The position numbers were made by a program, and so were the translations under genes. From NCBI GenBank assembly GCA_002501695.1, contig DANZ01000020.1, positions 1,542 through 35,580 on the forward strand: DNA of 34,039 bases, in the 5' to 3' direction. Position 1 is the stretch's first letter. Each line of letters starts with the position of its first letter. Source of the stretch: Methanolobus sp. UBA474 (GTDB taxonomy: Archaea; Halobacteriota; Methanosarcinia; Methanosarcinales; Methanosarcinaceae). Below, one piece after another: positions 24,304-32,801 of the stretch. The notes beneath the pieces are model-generated. The model was not told where the DNA came from and ran no database searches. It saw only the letters and a list, made by a program, of their open reading frames with translations.

Positions 24304-25389
24304 TTATTTATCATTTCTCTTTTTTTTCTTTGAGATCATATATGTTGGCGTGCCGATAATGCCCACCATGAACAGGAGTCCGACTATAACGGACGCATTA
24401 TCTTTCACTTTCTCTCCAAGGGGGGTAGCAGGTCCGACATCCACGGTCACCTTGAGGCCATCCGAATACTGGCTTTTATCGTGCACATCCTTGTATTTTA
24501 TCTCATTGCTGATGGAGTACGTTTTTGCAGTTGCATCATCTGCGACATTGATCTCAAACGTTGCATTCTTTGATTCGCCGGGGTACATGTCCCCGAGATA
24601 AGCCTGATCATCTGTGGTGGTGAATGGGTCCACAACACTTATCCTTGCGATACAGTCCCGCGCTACCTGGTCTCCCATATTGACGTATGTCACATTGATA
24701 GTTTCCTGGTCACCTGCCTGCAGGTCTGCTTCAGTGCTCAGTATCTTGAAATACGGTTCTTCTTCAACGACGATCTGTACAAGCATGGTCTGGTCCAGGT
24801 CCTCATACCAGTAATAGGTGTCACCATAGGGAGGAGTGATTGCCGAGTCCTTCTGATGCCTGTAGGATACATTCAGCTGAAGCGTGTAAGTGCCTGCTTT
24901 TGCGTTGTCATATATCTCGATGGGAAAAGCTGCAGGTGATCCAAGGGACTTGCCCGTGCTCAATGAACCCAGGAGCAGGGTATCAAGCTTGATCTTGATA
25001 GGGGCATCCGGGTCAACAACAGAAAGCGTTGCTGTCATGGAGTCTGCTGTTGTAATGGCCCTGTCTGACAGGAGCTCGCTTGACATATAGGTCCTGGTAA
25101 GCGTTTCACCATACTCGTTAATATCGTTACCTATCTCGTTCTCATCGGCCTCATATCCTGTGACCTGCCCATTGTTCATTATATTCACATAAAGGGTTGC
25201 TTCCTCGCCTCTCTCGAATACTTCATCGCATGCAAGGTTTGCCTTCAGGTCAGGTGACCCGTACACGTCATAGTAATCGCTTGCGATCTCCGAGACCACT
25301 TCTTCATTTATCCCTGCAGCCGCTATCTGTACGCAACTGACCAACAGGATCGTGATCGTAAGTAACTTTAAACTTTTTATGGATATCAT
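24304..25389 (-). CDS. Surface-anchored CARDB-like/S-layer-type accessory protein
   Basis: A 361-residue secreted protein with a signal peptide (about 1-25, TITILLVSCVQIAAAG), beta-sandwich repeats of the COG1361/CARDB kind (for example ANLACDEVFERGEEATLYVNIMNNGQ and LQAGDQETINVTYVNMGDQVA), and a C-terminal membrane anchor (about 331-351) followed by KKKKRNDK. It would stand outside the cell and tie to the membrane. Its ATG overlaps the RND exporter stop codon by four bases (ATGA), so it is probably an external partner of the transporter, perhaps like a periplasmic adaptor. The partnership is inferred. Confidence 0.8.
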   Translation of the reverse strand: MISIKSLKLLTITILLVSCVQIAAAGINEEVVSEIASDYYDVYGSPDLKANLACDEVFERGEEATLYVNIMNNGQVTGYEADENEIGNDINEYGETLTRTYMSSELLSDRAITTADSMTATLSVVDPDAPIKIKLDTLLLGSLSTGKSLGSPAAFPIEIYDNAKAGTYTLQLNVSYRHQKDSAITPPYGDTYYWYEDLDQTMLVQIVVEEEPYFKILSTEADLQAGDQETINVTYVNMGDQVARDCIARISVVDPFTTTDDQAYLGDMYPGESKNATFEINVADDATAKTYSISNEIKYKDVHDKSQYSDGLKVTVDVGPATPLGEKVKDNASVIVGLLFMVGIIGTPTYMISKKKKRNDK

Positions 25390-27686
25390 ATACTCACCTT
25401 ATTGTTCTCTATATGCTTTTCTGATGTTTTGCGGCCTGATCTCCACCGGTCCAGGTTAACCATGATCGGTGGCAGGACAACAACTGTGCTGAATAACGAA
25501 AATGCAACCGCGATAACGGTAACTGTTCCAAAATCACTTAACATGGGGAACGATGATATCATAAGGGCTGAAAAACCGAATATCACGGTCGAACCTGATG
25601 CAATGATCGCCGGTCCTACTGAGGATGCAGCTTTATCCATGGCATCAAAGGGTTCCAGTCCCTTTCCTCGTTCCTCAAAATAACGCTCAAGCATAAGTAT
25701 TGTAAATTCAGCACCTATGCCTATGGCAAGGGCACCAAGCGTGGCAGTTAAAGGATTATAGGCCATGTCAAGGATATACATCACACCGCCGATCCAGCCA
25801 GTGACCATCACGATAGGCAGTATGGTGGCCAGTGCCTTCAGCCAGTCCCTGTAGATAACCAGCATACCCAGGAAGATGATAGCCATTCCGAGGTATCCCA
25901 TTTGGGTCCTGCCTGACGTAAGTGCGCCTATAATTGAAGTGGACATTGCTTTTGAACCGGTGACAGTTACCGAAACCCCTGCCGGAGGAGTGTACCACTG
26001 CAGATCGGTCTCGACCTGGTCAATAGTGGCTGATAACTGTTCTGATGAAAGGTCACTCTCAAGCTTCAGGTTAAGGAGAGCAAGATTCCCCCCATCGATG
26101 TACTGATCAACGACAACTGAAGACATGCTGTCCGTAATGGAAGTAATTGTGTCCTTGTCAGAAGGTATTGAGCCATAACCTGAGCGTACAAGTGAACCGA
26201 TGCTACTAGAACCTGTAATGTACGCATTGCTCTTTTCTTCCAGTTCCGCAAAATCAACCATCCACCGGACCACATCCGGATCCAGGATGTCATCTGCTTT
26301 GACGATTATATTGAGCTGGTCTGTGCCACCCATTACGACGTTCAGCTTGTTCAGATCCTGCAACGCCTGCATATCCTGCGGTACAAAATCCTGCGTTTCG
26401 GTCTGTACTCCTACATGCTCGTCAGCATAGAGTCCTCCGATCGCCAGGATGGATGCCAGGACAATCACGATCAGAGGCCTTTTTGCCGTGAACATGGAGA
26501 CTCTGGAAAGCAGCTTTCCCACATCATTTCCTTTTAGTTCTGCCTGCTTTACCGGAGCACGTATCCCATTACATTTCTTTTTTTCAGCCCGCCTGTCAAG
26601 CAAGTACAGCAGCGGCACAAGAATGAACATAGAAGCAAGGTAGCAAAGAATTACTCCTACAAGGCTCATCTTTCCGAAGTCCTGTATCATCGGAACCGGG
26701 GAGATCATAAGGGCAACAAAACCCAGGCATGTAGCCACAACTGCCACACCTACTGCAGGCCCTGTGTGCTTTACAGTGTCGATAATGGCTTCTTTGACAC
26801 ATTCTCCCTTTGCAAGTTCTTCTTCCACACGATTATGGAACTGGATGGCATAATCTGCTCCAAGCCCGATAAGGATAGGGAATACTGCCATTGATGCCAT
26901 TGTCATGGGTATCTTCAAAATGCCCATAGCACCAAAAGTCCATATCAGGCCTACAAGGACCACGGGTATCGGAAGCAGACACCATCTTACATGGCGGAAG
27001 ACTATGAGCAGGGCGAATATCATCAGTACGACAGCCAGCATTAGCATTGTCTGAAGGCTTGAGCTCATCTCCTCTGACATCGCTATGATGAACGCAGGTT
27101 CACCGGTGGCAACTGCACTGGTGCCTGCGGGGAAATCAACTGCTTCAAGTGTCCTCCCAACCTGAGAAAGAACCCTTTGCTTATTGTCCTCGCTGATACT
27201 TCCTGGCATCTGCACCATGATTATGGTATGCGTGGTGTCAGGCATGAACTGGTCCACATAAGCAGAGGGTAACTGATCGATAATGGTTAGGATCGTTTCG
27301 TCGTTGGGTATTTCAGCACGGCCGGTGGCAGAAGAAGTTGCTCCTTTGACAAGAGATGCCAGGCTGACAACATTTTCCACATCTTTATCCTGCTTTATCA
27401 GGGTGTCAAAATCGTCAATTGCTTCCAGGACTTCGGACTCCCTCACATCCTCAGAGTCTACAAGCACAACTACAACTTCACTTCCAAAACTCTGCTTGTA
27501 TATATGGTCAAAGTTCTGGTAGATCTTCGAATCCCTTTCAACAAAAGTGTCAGTACCACTCTTGTTTTCGATCATGCCGGCTCCATAGAGTGACACAAAT
27601 ATCAGGATTATAGCTGCCAGAATTATTCCCTTGGGCCATTTTTCTATAAAAGCTCCTAATTTTCCAAAGAGTATTTTTGCAGACAT
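25386..27686 (-). CDS. RND-superfamily exporter (HAE3-type, MMPL-like)
   Basis: A 766-residue RND transporter with two repeated halves, each with one transmembrane helix, a large extracellular domain and five more helices (12 in all). Landmarks: GLGADYAIQFHNRVEEEL and GIGAEFTILMLERYFEERGKG mark the equivalent fourth-helix regions, each followed by a KHTGPAVGVAVVATCLGF-like or SSVGPAIIASGSTVIFGF segment. The HAE3 family is largely archaeal and has lipid- or hydrophobe-exporting relatives. It heads an operon with a surface protein and a TrmB regulator. Substrate unknown. Confidence 0.93.
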   Translation of the reverse strand: MSAKILFGKLGAFIEKWPKGIILAAIILIFVSLYGAGMIENKSGTDTFVERDSKIYQNFDHIYKQSFGSEVVVVLVDSEDVRESEVLEAIDDFDTLIKQDKDVENVVSLASLVKGATSSATGRAEIPNDETILTIIDQLPSAYVDQFMPDTTHTIIMVQMPGSISEDNKQRVLSQVGRTLEAVDFPAGTSAVATGEPAFIIAMSEEMSSSLQTMLMLAVVLMIFALLIVFRHVRWCLLPIPVVLVGLIWTFGAMGILKIPMTMASMAVFPILIGLGADYAIQFHNRVEEELAKGECVKEAIIDTVKHTGPAVGVAVVATCLGFVALMISPVPMIQDFGKMSLVGVILCYLASMFILVPLLYLLDRRAEKKKCNGIRAPVKQAELKGNDVGKLLSRVSMFTAKRPLIVIVLASILAIGGLYADEHVGVQTETQDFVPQDMQALQDLNKLNVVMGGTDQLNIIVKADDILDPDVVRWMVDFAELEEKSNAYITGSSSIGSLVRSGYGSIPSDKDTITSITDSMSSVVVDQYIDGGNLALLNLKLESDLSSEQLSATIDQVETDLQWYTPPAGVSVTVTGSKAMSTSIIGALTSGRTQMGYLGMAIIFLGMLVIYRDWLKALATILPIVMVTGWIGGVMYILDMAYNPLTATLGALAIGIGAEFTILMLERYFEERGKGLEPFDAMDKAASSVGPAIIASGSTVIFGFSALMISSFPMLSDFGTVTVIAVAFSLFSTVVVLPPIMVNLDRWRSGRKTSEKHIENNKVSI

Positions 27687-27692
27687 AATATT

Positions 27693-27726
27693 GTCAGTAC
27701 TAACATACTAACAAGATATATATCTT
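27693..27726 (-). promoter_or_regulatory. Palindromic TATA promoter and repeat operator of the RND operon
   Basis: AAGATATATATCTT (27713-27726) is a perfect 14-bp palindrome containing the TATA box. Between it and the ATG lies the near-palindrome GTCAGTACTAAC (27693-27704), whose TACTAAC half recurs at 27706-27712 (8-bp period). The predicted transcript start falls at about 27690-27695, inside this pair, which is a good place for a repressor such as the operon's TrmB. Regulation is inferred from position. Confidence 0.5.
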
Positions 27727-27740
27727 ATGGGTACTACAAA

Positions 27741-27905
27741 ATGAATATCATAATTAAAATGGCATTTTTACGTTATGCTATAGATAGTTCCATTCAGGTT
27801 CTGATTAAAGCAGGCAGGAGAACCGTGTTTTTAGAAGCAGGTCGTATTAAGCGTCAATTAAGGGGAAGATTATTTCTTGCCAGGACAGGATCCATAAAAT
27901 CGTAG
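27741..27905 (+). CDS. Possible 54-residue basic ORF divergent from the RND operon
   Basis: An ATG at 27741 opens 54 codons of a very basic protein (starting MNIIIKMAFLRYAIDSS, with RIKRQLRGRLF near the end). There is no Shine-Dalgarno. The palindromic TATA element centred near 27720 lies about 20 bp upstream, roughly fitting a leaderless start in the divergent direction. No family is recognised and it may be chance. Confidence 0.2.
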   Translation: MNIIIKMAFLRYAIDSSIQVLIKAGRRTVFLEAGRIKRQLRGRLFLARTGSIKS

Positions 27906-27978
27906 ATCTGCTCATTTTCCGAATTCTGTCCTATATAACATTCATCGATAGCTTTTCACTATGGTTAACAGCATCGGC

Positions 27979-27986
27979 TTTATATA
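27979..27986 (+). promoter_or_regulatory. TATA box of zinc-ribbon gene copy 2
   Basis: TTTATATA, preceded by ACAGCATCGGC, corresponds to the copy 1 promoter element. It predicts a start near 28008-28011, at the beginning of the conserved leader. Confidence 0.6.
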
Positions 27987-28010
27987 GTATAGTGTTGTTT
28001 ATAAGTTTAG

Positions 28011-28198
28011 TTCGATTGGTCAAGGATTTAATAAAGAATTATTCATTAGTGTGTGCTTCTTTTAATAATTGCTCGGACAATTAGAGTTAGTCGTATCGGA
28101 ATGAGATATCTGGTTTATGCCGGGTAAAACTAATCATGCGAATATTCTCGATCTCGGCTTCTGCTGAGCGAACTAGATAAAATATAAGGAGATATAAT
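28011..28198 (+). promoter_or_regulatory. Conserved structured 5' leader, copy 2
   Basis: A 188-nt leader aligning with 22438-22627. The first 60 nt are almost identical. The two variable hairpins are kept: CTGGT-TTAT-GCCGG (28110-28123) and CTCGGC-TTCT-GCTGAG (28153-28168), flanked by TCG/CGA. In the second stem, pairs change from C-G to U-A and U-A to C-G relative to copy 1, with GU/GC exchanges, so pairing is preserved although both arms changed. The ribosome binding site AAGGAGAT follows CGAACTAGA, seven to eight bases from the ATG. Confidence 0.65.
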
Positions 28199-28390
28199 AT
28201 GGGATTCAATGACAGAGGCGGAAACAGCAGAGGTGGCGGCGGTGGATTCAGGTCCAGCGGTCCGAGAGAAATGCACAAGGCAACTTGCGCAGACTGCAAG
28301 CAGGAAACTGAGGTACCTTTCGTGCCCTCCGGTGACAGGCCTGTATACTGCAGAGAATGCTACCAGAAGCACAGACCAGCAAGATACTAA
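28199..28390 (+). CDS. Gly/Arg-rich CxxC-x17-CxxC zinc-ribbon protein, copy 2 (63 aa)
   Basis: Paralogue of the protein at 22628. The ribbon from GPREMHKA to the end differs at only a few residues (CADC for CSDC, PSG for PAG), while the N-terminal tail diverges (GGNSRGGGGGF). The tail has RG repeats and no hydrophobic segment. The promoter element, leader and 3' block are also shared, so the whole transcription unit was duplicated. Function unknown; an RNA-binding role is inferred from the RGG-like tail. Confidence 0.9.
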   Translation: MGFNDRGGNSRGGGGGFRSSGPREMHKATCADCKQETEVPFVPSGDRPVYCRECYQKHRPARY

Positions 28391-28453
28391 GTTATAGCAC
28401 TGCTATAATTTATAGCAAAAAGGTAGATGCTAAGATCAACTTCGGCTGATCCG

Positions 28454-28475
28454 TATCTGCCTGATGAACTTTTTT
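28454..28475 (+). terminator. Conserved 3' block and oligo-T, copy 2
   Basis: TATCTGCCTGATGAAC is followed by TTTTTT (28470-28475). An upstream 7-bp hairpin TTATAGC-ACT-GCTATAA (28392-28408) begins two bases after the stop codon and may protect the mRNA end; it has no clear equivalent in copy 1. Confidence 0.55.
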
Positions 28476-28659
28476 AATTGACGCTCTCTTGAATGGCTTT
28501 ATGCAACTTTGATGCATAAGCACACTGATCTTAAGCCCGAGACAGTAATACCAGAATTTTACGGCGAATCGTTCTGACTGTCACAACTGTTCTGATAACC
28601 TCTAAATAGTTGTAGCTGAAAATGTATGATCACCACTGTACTGTGGATTGGAGCACATG

Positions 28660-29814
28660 ATGCATTCCATCTCAGGTGACGGGGCTTCTACCTTCGGGCA
28701 GGAACCGGAAAGATCTTACTATATTGATTGGATACGCATTCTCGGGATGGTAACTATCTTCTTCTACCATTGCGGCAGGTTCTTCGATCTTGAGGACTGG
28801 CATGTGAAGAACAACGTACTTTCTCCCGGTATTACGATAATACTGGAAATCCTGATAGTGTGGATGATGCCTCTGTTCTTCATCGTTTCCTCAATGTCCT
28901 CCTATCACTCGCTCACCCGGAGGTCTCCAAAGCAGTACCTTCACGAGAGGTTTAAAAGACTCATCATACCTCTGGTATTCGGTACTTTGTTTGTCATCGT
29001 ACCGGTCCAGGTCTATATCGAACGTGTTACGCACGGCCAGTTCACCGGTTCTTTCATTGATTTCTACCCGCACTACTTTGACGGTCTTTATGCATTCGGG
29101 GGGAACTTCGCATGGATGGGACTCCACCTGTGGTATCTGGAGTTCCTGTTCATCTTCTCCCTGCTGACCTTGCCTTTATTCGTGGCTGCCAGGAAACAAA
29201 GATCTTCGAACATAGCCTCTCATGTTCTTTCGTTTTTCACAAAGCCTGGAGCCATTTTCCTGCTGGCGGTACCTGTCATCCTGATGGAGATATTTGTGGG
29301 GCAATACCGGGATAGTATAGGCATCCAGTCCTTTGGAGGGTGGAGCCTCCTGACATATCTGGTCTTTTTTATGACAGGCTACTTCCTGTCACTTGATCCC
29401 GGACTCAAAGGCACGGTCCAGGAGCATAGGGTCTCCGCTTTGTTAATAGCTGCCGGGATCACTCTGCTAGGTATCGTGAGTTATTTCTACGGCATGGAGT
29501 CTGTAGACAGCTATGGGGACATATTGACCGCAATTGCTTCCTGGTGCTGGCTCCTGGCAATATTTGGTTTTGGCAGCAAGTATCTGAGCTTCAGTAACCC
29601 TGTGCTTAAATATGCGAATGAGGCGGTCCTGCCATTCTACGTACTTCACCAGGCAGTGATAGTGATCTTCGGTTTCTGGATAGCACAATGGGATCTCGGG
29701 GTACTGGCTAAATTCCTCCTGATCATTTCTTTTTCCTTTGTAACGATAATGATATTGTATGAATATCTGGTAAAAAGAGTAAAACTACTACGCTTCCTTT
29801 TCGGTATGAAATAG
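28660..29814 (+). CDS. Acyltransferase-3 family membrane protein (OafA-like)
   Basis: A 384-residue membrane protein with about ten hydrophobic segments. The N-terminus YYIDWIRILGMVTIFFYHCGRFFD carries the family's Arg and the His proposed to be catalytic; HERFKRLIIPLVFGTLF is the matching arginine-rich loop. The family transfers acyl groups to sugars or other surface molecules; the acceptor is not identifiable. The ATG at 28660 is chosen for its 6-bp spacing to GGAG (28650-28653); ATG 28657 and TTG 28648 are alternatives. It is monocistronic as far as can be seen. Confidence 0.88.
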   Translation: MHSISGDGASTFGQEPERSYYIDWIRILGMVTIFFYHCGRFFDLEDWHVKNNVLSPGITIILEILIVWMMPLFFIVSSMSSYHSLTRRSPKQYLHERFKRLIIPLVFGTLFVIVPVQVYIERVTHGQFTGSFIDFYPHYFDGLYAFGGNFAWMGLHLWYLEFLFIFSLLTLPLFVAARKQRSSNIASHVLSFFTKPGAIFLLAVPVILMEIFVGQYRDSIGIQSFGGWSLLTYLVFFMTGYFLSLDPGLKGTVQEHRVSALLIAAGITLLGIVSYFYGMESVDSYGDILTAIASWCWLLAIFGFGSKYLSFSNPVLKYANEAVLPFYVLHQAVIVIFGFWIAQWDLGVLAKFLLIISFSFVTIMILYEYLVKRVKLLRFLFGMK

Positions 29815-30099
29815 TGTTACTTCTGGTTGCATCTGCAATGAGGGAAAGTCCAGGTCGGTTTTCCACAGAGCCATATAATATGGCAGATCGATTGGACTTT
29901 TAGACTCTACAAGGCCAGACTGCTGATAACTTTCTAACGCTTCGATTCAGTTGCGGCACACAGCGCTGTCTGCTAAAACCAACCATTAGGCAGAGACTAC
30001 TCACTCCAAAGGTCACCCGGAAATACTTCCATCTCAACCACCTCGCCAAGTATTCGCTATCAAAAGCCCTTTGGAAAATTCCCCCTGTCAGGCTTGCTA
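29815..30099. other. Gene-free stretch between acyltransferase and P-type ATPase
   Basis: 285 bp with no recognised gene. It contains GAGGGAAAGTCC (29840-29851) just after the hairpin TTGC-ATCT-GCAA, resembling the conserved 5' region of RNase P RNA, but no matching 3' conserved region is present. A stop-free minus-strand frame of about 70 codons lacks an initiation signal. The sequence looks less AT-rich than neighbouring spacers. Confidence 0.4.
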
Positions 30100-32505
30100 T
30101 TACTCGTTTAAGAAGCGGGCAACCTGGCGTTTCACAAGCTCGGAAACGATGAGGTAGAGCATTGCTAACGATACAATGATCATAAGATGGGCCTGCGTTG
30201 GTCTCGTAAATTCAAAAAAGGCAGCTGTCCATGGGATCATCGGCAAAGCGATCGTAAGCACAAATGCGACTGCGGAGAGAAACACTATCAACGGTGCCGG
30301 CCAGCCGGCTTTTCCGATTGGCAGCATGGAGCGGATAGATAGCAGAAGCAGGATCTCAGTGATCACACTGGCGATAAACCAGTTTGTCTGCAAAACCTCC
30401 GGTGATATACGATAGAAGAGTCCAAAATACATAAAATCAAACACGGTACTGACGAGACCCAATGTGATGAAGATGATGTAGAGCGAACGGAAATCGTATC
30501 GCTGAGGCCGGGACACTTCTTTCTCTGAAACGCGGTCGAACGCGACTGCCATCATAGGGAAGTCCGATAGAAGATTGAGGAGTAGAAGCTGCTTTGGCAG
30601 CATCGGGAGGAAATCAATGAAGAGCGAGCCGATAGCCACAGCATAGAAATTGCCGAAATTGGAGACGAGTGTAGCCCGGATGTACTTCAGTGTGTTGACG
30701 TGTGTCTCGCGGCCCAGGCGGATGCCGTCAATGATCACGCTCAAGTCGTTCTTGAGAAGTATTATGTCGGCAGTTTCTCGTGCTACATCTGCGGCTGACT
30801 GCACTACCATCGAGACATGCGCGGCTTTCAGTGCCGGTGCATCGTTAATTCCCTCTCCCAGAAAGCCAACGGTATATTTCTCCTTATGGAGTTTGACCAA
30901 TTCCAGTTTTTGCTCGGGTGTCGTGCGAGCGAACACGCGCACCATCCCGATACGCTTATGTTGCTCCTGGACGGGAAGAGCCAAAAACGCCGCAGCTTCC
31001 ATAACTTCATTGCTGCTGGTCACCAGCTTGGCTTCCCGGCCAATAGCTTCGGCTACCATCAAGGCATCGCCAGTAATGATCGTGATCGCCACGTTCAAAC
31101 GCTTAGCTGCCGCCACGGTTGCTGTAGTGGTGCTTTTGAGATTATCCACAAACGAGACAAAACCTCCGAACCGGACACCTCCGCCGTCATCGTAGCTGAC
31201 GCCGAGCACTCGGTGTCCTTGCCGTTCCTCATCCTCTAGCCATCCTCTTACCTGCTCATGTTCTATCAGTCCCTGCTCAATAAAGTACTCAGGGCTGCCC
31301 CGGCGGATGTGCAGTTGGAGGCCGTCATCGCGGTGCACTACGGCCCCGTTGCTGCGCAGCGCCGGATCGAACGCCTCTTCTTCCTGGATATCGAAAGTAT
31401 CCACCTCCGAGCGCTGCTGGGCTGTAAGCGCCTCGTCGGTCGCCCGGTCAAAGGGCTCCGGGTTACGCTTCTCCAGATCATGCGCCGCTAGGCGTGCCAG
31501 CACCAGCGGGTGGAAACGCGATTCGGGGACCAGATAATCGTTCGTGTGGACCAGGCGGTTCTCGGTGATCGTACCGGTCTTGTCAGTACAAAGCAGGTTC
31601 ACTGAACCGAGATCCTGCACCGAGGAAAGCCGCTTGACGATAACATCTTTCTTTGCGAACTGGAGCGCACCGCGCGAGAGAGAAAACGTCAGTACCAGCG
31701 GCAGTGCTTCGGGTATCACCGAAACCGCAAGCGCAATTGCAAAGATCAGCAGCTGCGTAACATCCGTGGTCCTGCCATCAATCATGATGTTTGCCAGCAC
31801 AACGAACAGAAGTGTGATGAGCGTGGCTCGCAGGATGAAAGTGCTGATCCGGTCAATGCCTTTTGTAAGTTCACTCTCTGTCTGCACCGAAGAAACAGTT
31901 GCAGCAATAGAGGCCAGGCGAGTCTTTGTGCCAGTAGCGGTGACTTCTGCCAGCGCGTTGCCGCGTATGATGACTACCCCCTGCAAGAGGCGATTCTCAT
32001 CACTTAATTCTTGCTCCGCAGCGGTTACGGCCTGCTTGGTTACCGGAATACTCTCTCCAGTGAACGTTGTCTCATCAACCAGCAGACTGCGTGCCTGCCG
32101 CACAATGGCATCCGCCGGGACAATATCTCCCGATTCGAGCTTCAGTATATCGCCAGGGACAATCTCGCCGGTGGGCACTTCCTGATCGTGGCCATCACGC
32201 AAAACGGTGATCGTACTCACCAAGTATGACTTTAGTTTAGCTGCCGCAGCGTTTGACTTGTATTCCTGAAATACATTGAGGACGACCCCCAGAAAGACAA
32301 AAAGCAATATAAATAACCCGTCGATCAGTTCACCCAGCACGAAGGTAACGCCGGCCGCCCCCAGCAGTAGCAGGTTGAAAATGCCCTGGAACTGCCTCAA
32401 AATCAGCCGTGTCAAGCGATATCGTTGTGCAGGCAGGGCATTGGGACCATAGAGAGCACGGCGCTCTACCACCTCACTTGATGAAAGTCCGTCCAGGGTG
32501 TTCAT
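30100..32505 (-). CDS. P-type cation-transporting ATPase, divergent (P3B/MgtA-like region)
   Basis: An 801-residue P-type ATPase. Seen: TGES (149-152), PEALP in the fourth helix (265-269), the phosphorylation site Asp308 in CTDKTGTIT, RRGSPEYF at the nucleotide-binding KGAPE position (Lys to Arg), and GEGINDAPAL (550-559) where GDGxNDxPAL is usual, so Glu551 replaces an Asp that helps bind Mg2+. The C-terminal region (SNFGNFYAVAIGS...LLNLLSDFPMMAVAFDRV) resembles the MgtA/P3B group. Transported ion uncertain, possibly Mg2+ or another divalent cation. Its composition appears GC-richer than its neighbours, and it is flanked by remnants, consistent with horizontal gain. Confidence 0.88.
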   Translation of the reverse strand: MNTLDGLSSSEVVERRALYGPNALPAQRYRLTRLILRQFQGIFNLLLLGAAGVTFVLGELIDGLFILLFVFLGVVLNVFQEYKSNAAAAKLKSYLVSTITVLRDGHDQEVPTGEIVPGDILKLESGDIVPADAIVRQARSLLVDETTFTGESIPVTKQAVTAAEQELSDENRLLQGVVIIRGNALAEVTATGTKTRLASIAATVSSVQTESELTKGIDRISTFILRATLITLLFVVLANIMIDGRTTDVTQLLIFAIALAVSVIPEALPLVLTFSLSRGALQFAKKDVIVKRLSSVQDLGSVNLLCTDKTGTITENRLVHTNDYLVPESRFHPLVLARLAAHDLEKRNPEPFDRATDEALTAQQRSEVDTFDIQEEEAFDPALRSNGAVVHRDDGLQLHIRRGSPEYFIEQGLIEHEQVRGWLEDEERQGHRVLGVSYDDGGGVRFGGFVSFVDNLKSTTTATVAAAKRLNVAITIITGDALMVAEAIGREAKLVTSSNEVMEAAAFLALPVQEQHKRIGMVRVFARTTPEQKLELVKLHKEKYTVGFLGEGINDAPALKAAHVSMVVQSAADVARETADIILLKNDLSVIIDGIRLGRETHVNTLKYIRATLVSNFGNFYAVAIGSLFIDFLPMLPKQLLLLNLLSDFPMMAVAFDRVSEKEVSRPQRYDFRSLYIIFITLGLVSTVFDFMYFGLFYRISPEVLQTNWFIASVITEILLLLSIRSMLPIGKAGWPAPLIVFLSAVAFVLTIALPMIPWTAAFFEFTRPTQAHLMIIVSLAMLYLIVSELVKRQVARFLNE

Positions 32506-32546
32506 GATAAATTCTTTTCAGATATATTATCTTCTGCTATTCAAAC

Positions 32547-32702
32547 ATGCTGTTAGCCACAGAGATGTTCCCTGTCTTGAAAAGGAAATATGGGGAAAAG
32601 ATCAAGGCAAGGGAATACTGGAATCAGGTAAAAGAGATTAAGATCAAGTTGTTAGTACACAACCTTGCATATCTGCCAAGGTTGCCTATGTCATTCAAAT
32701 GA
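32547..32702 (+). pseudogene. Transposase C-terminal remnant
   Basis: A 51-codon frame ends in a sequence typical of transposase C-termini (FPVLKRKYGEKIKAREYWNQ then VKEIKIKLLVHNL). No N-terminal or catalytic domain, and no terminal inverted repeat, is visible, so this is a dead fragment. Assignment to the IS4/IS5-like group is by resemblance only. Confidence 0.5.
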
Positions 32703-32801
32703 TGATTTCTACAGAGCTGTTATTTTTATTTTACATCTCATCCCTTGATGATCTGAGCCAAAAAAAGGAAAAACGTTTTTGTTTTTCTCCTGATCATTAG
32801 A

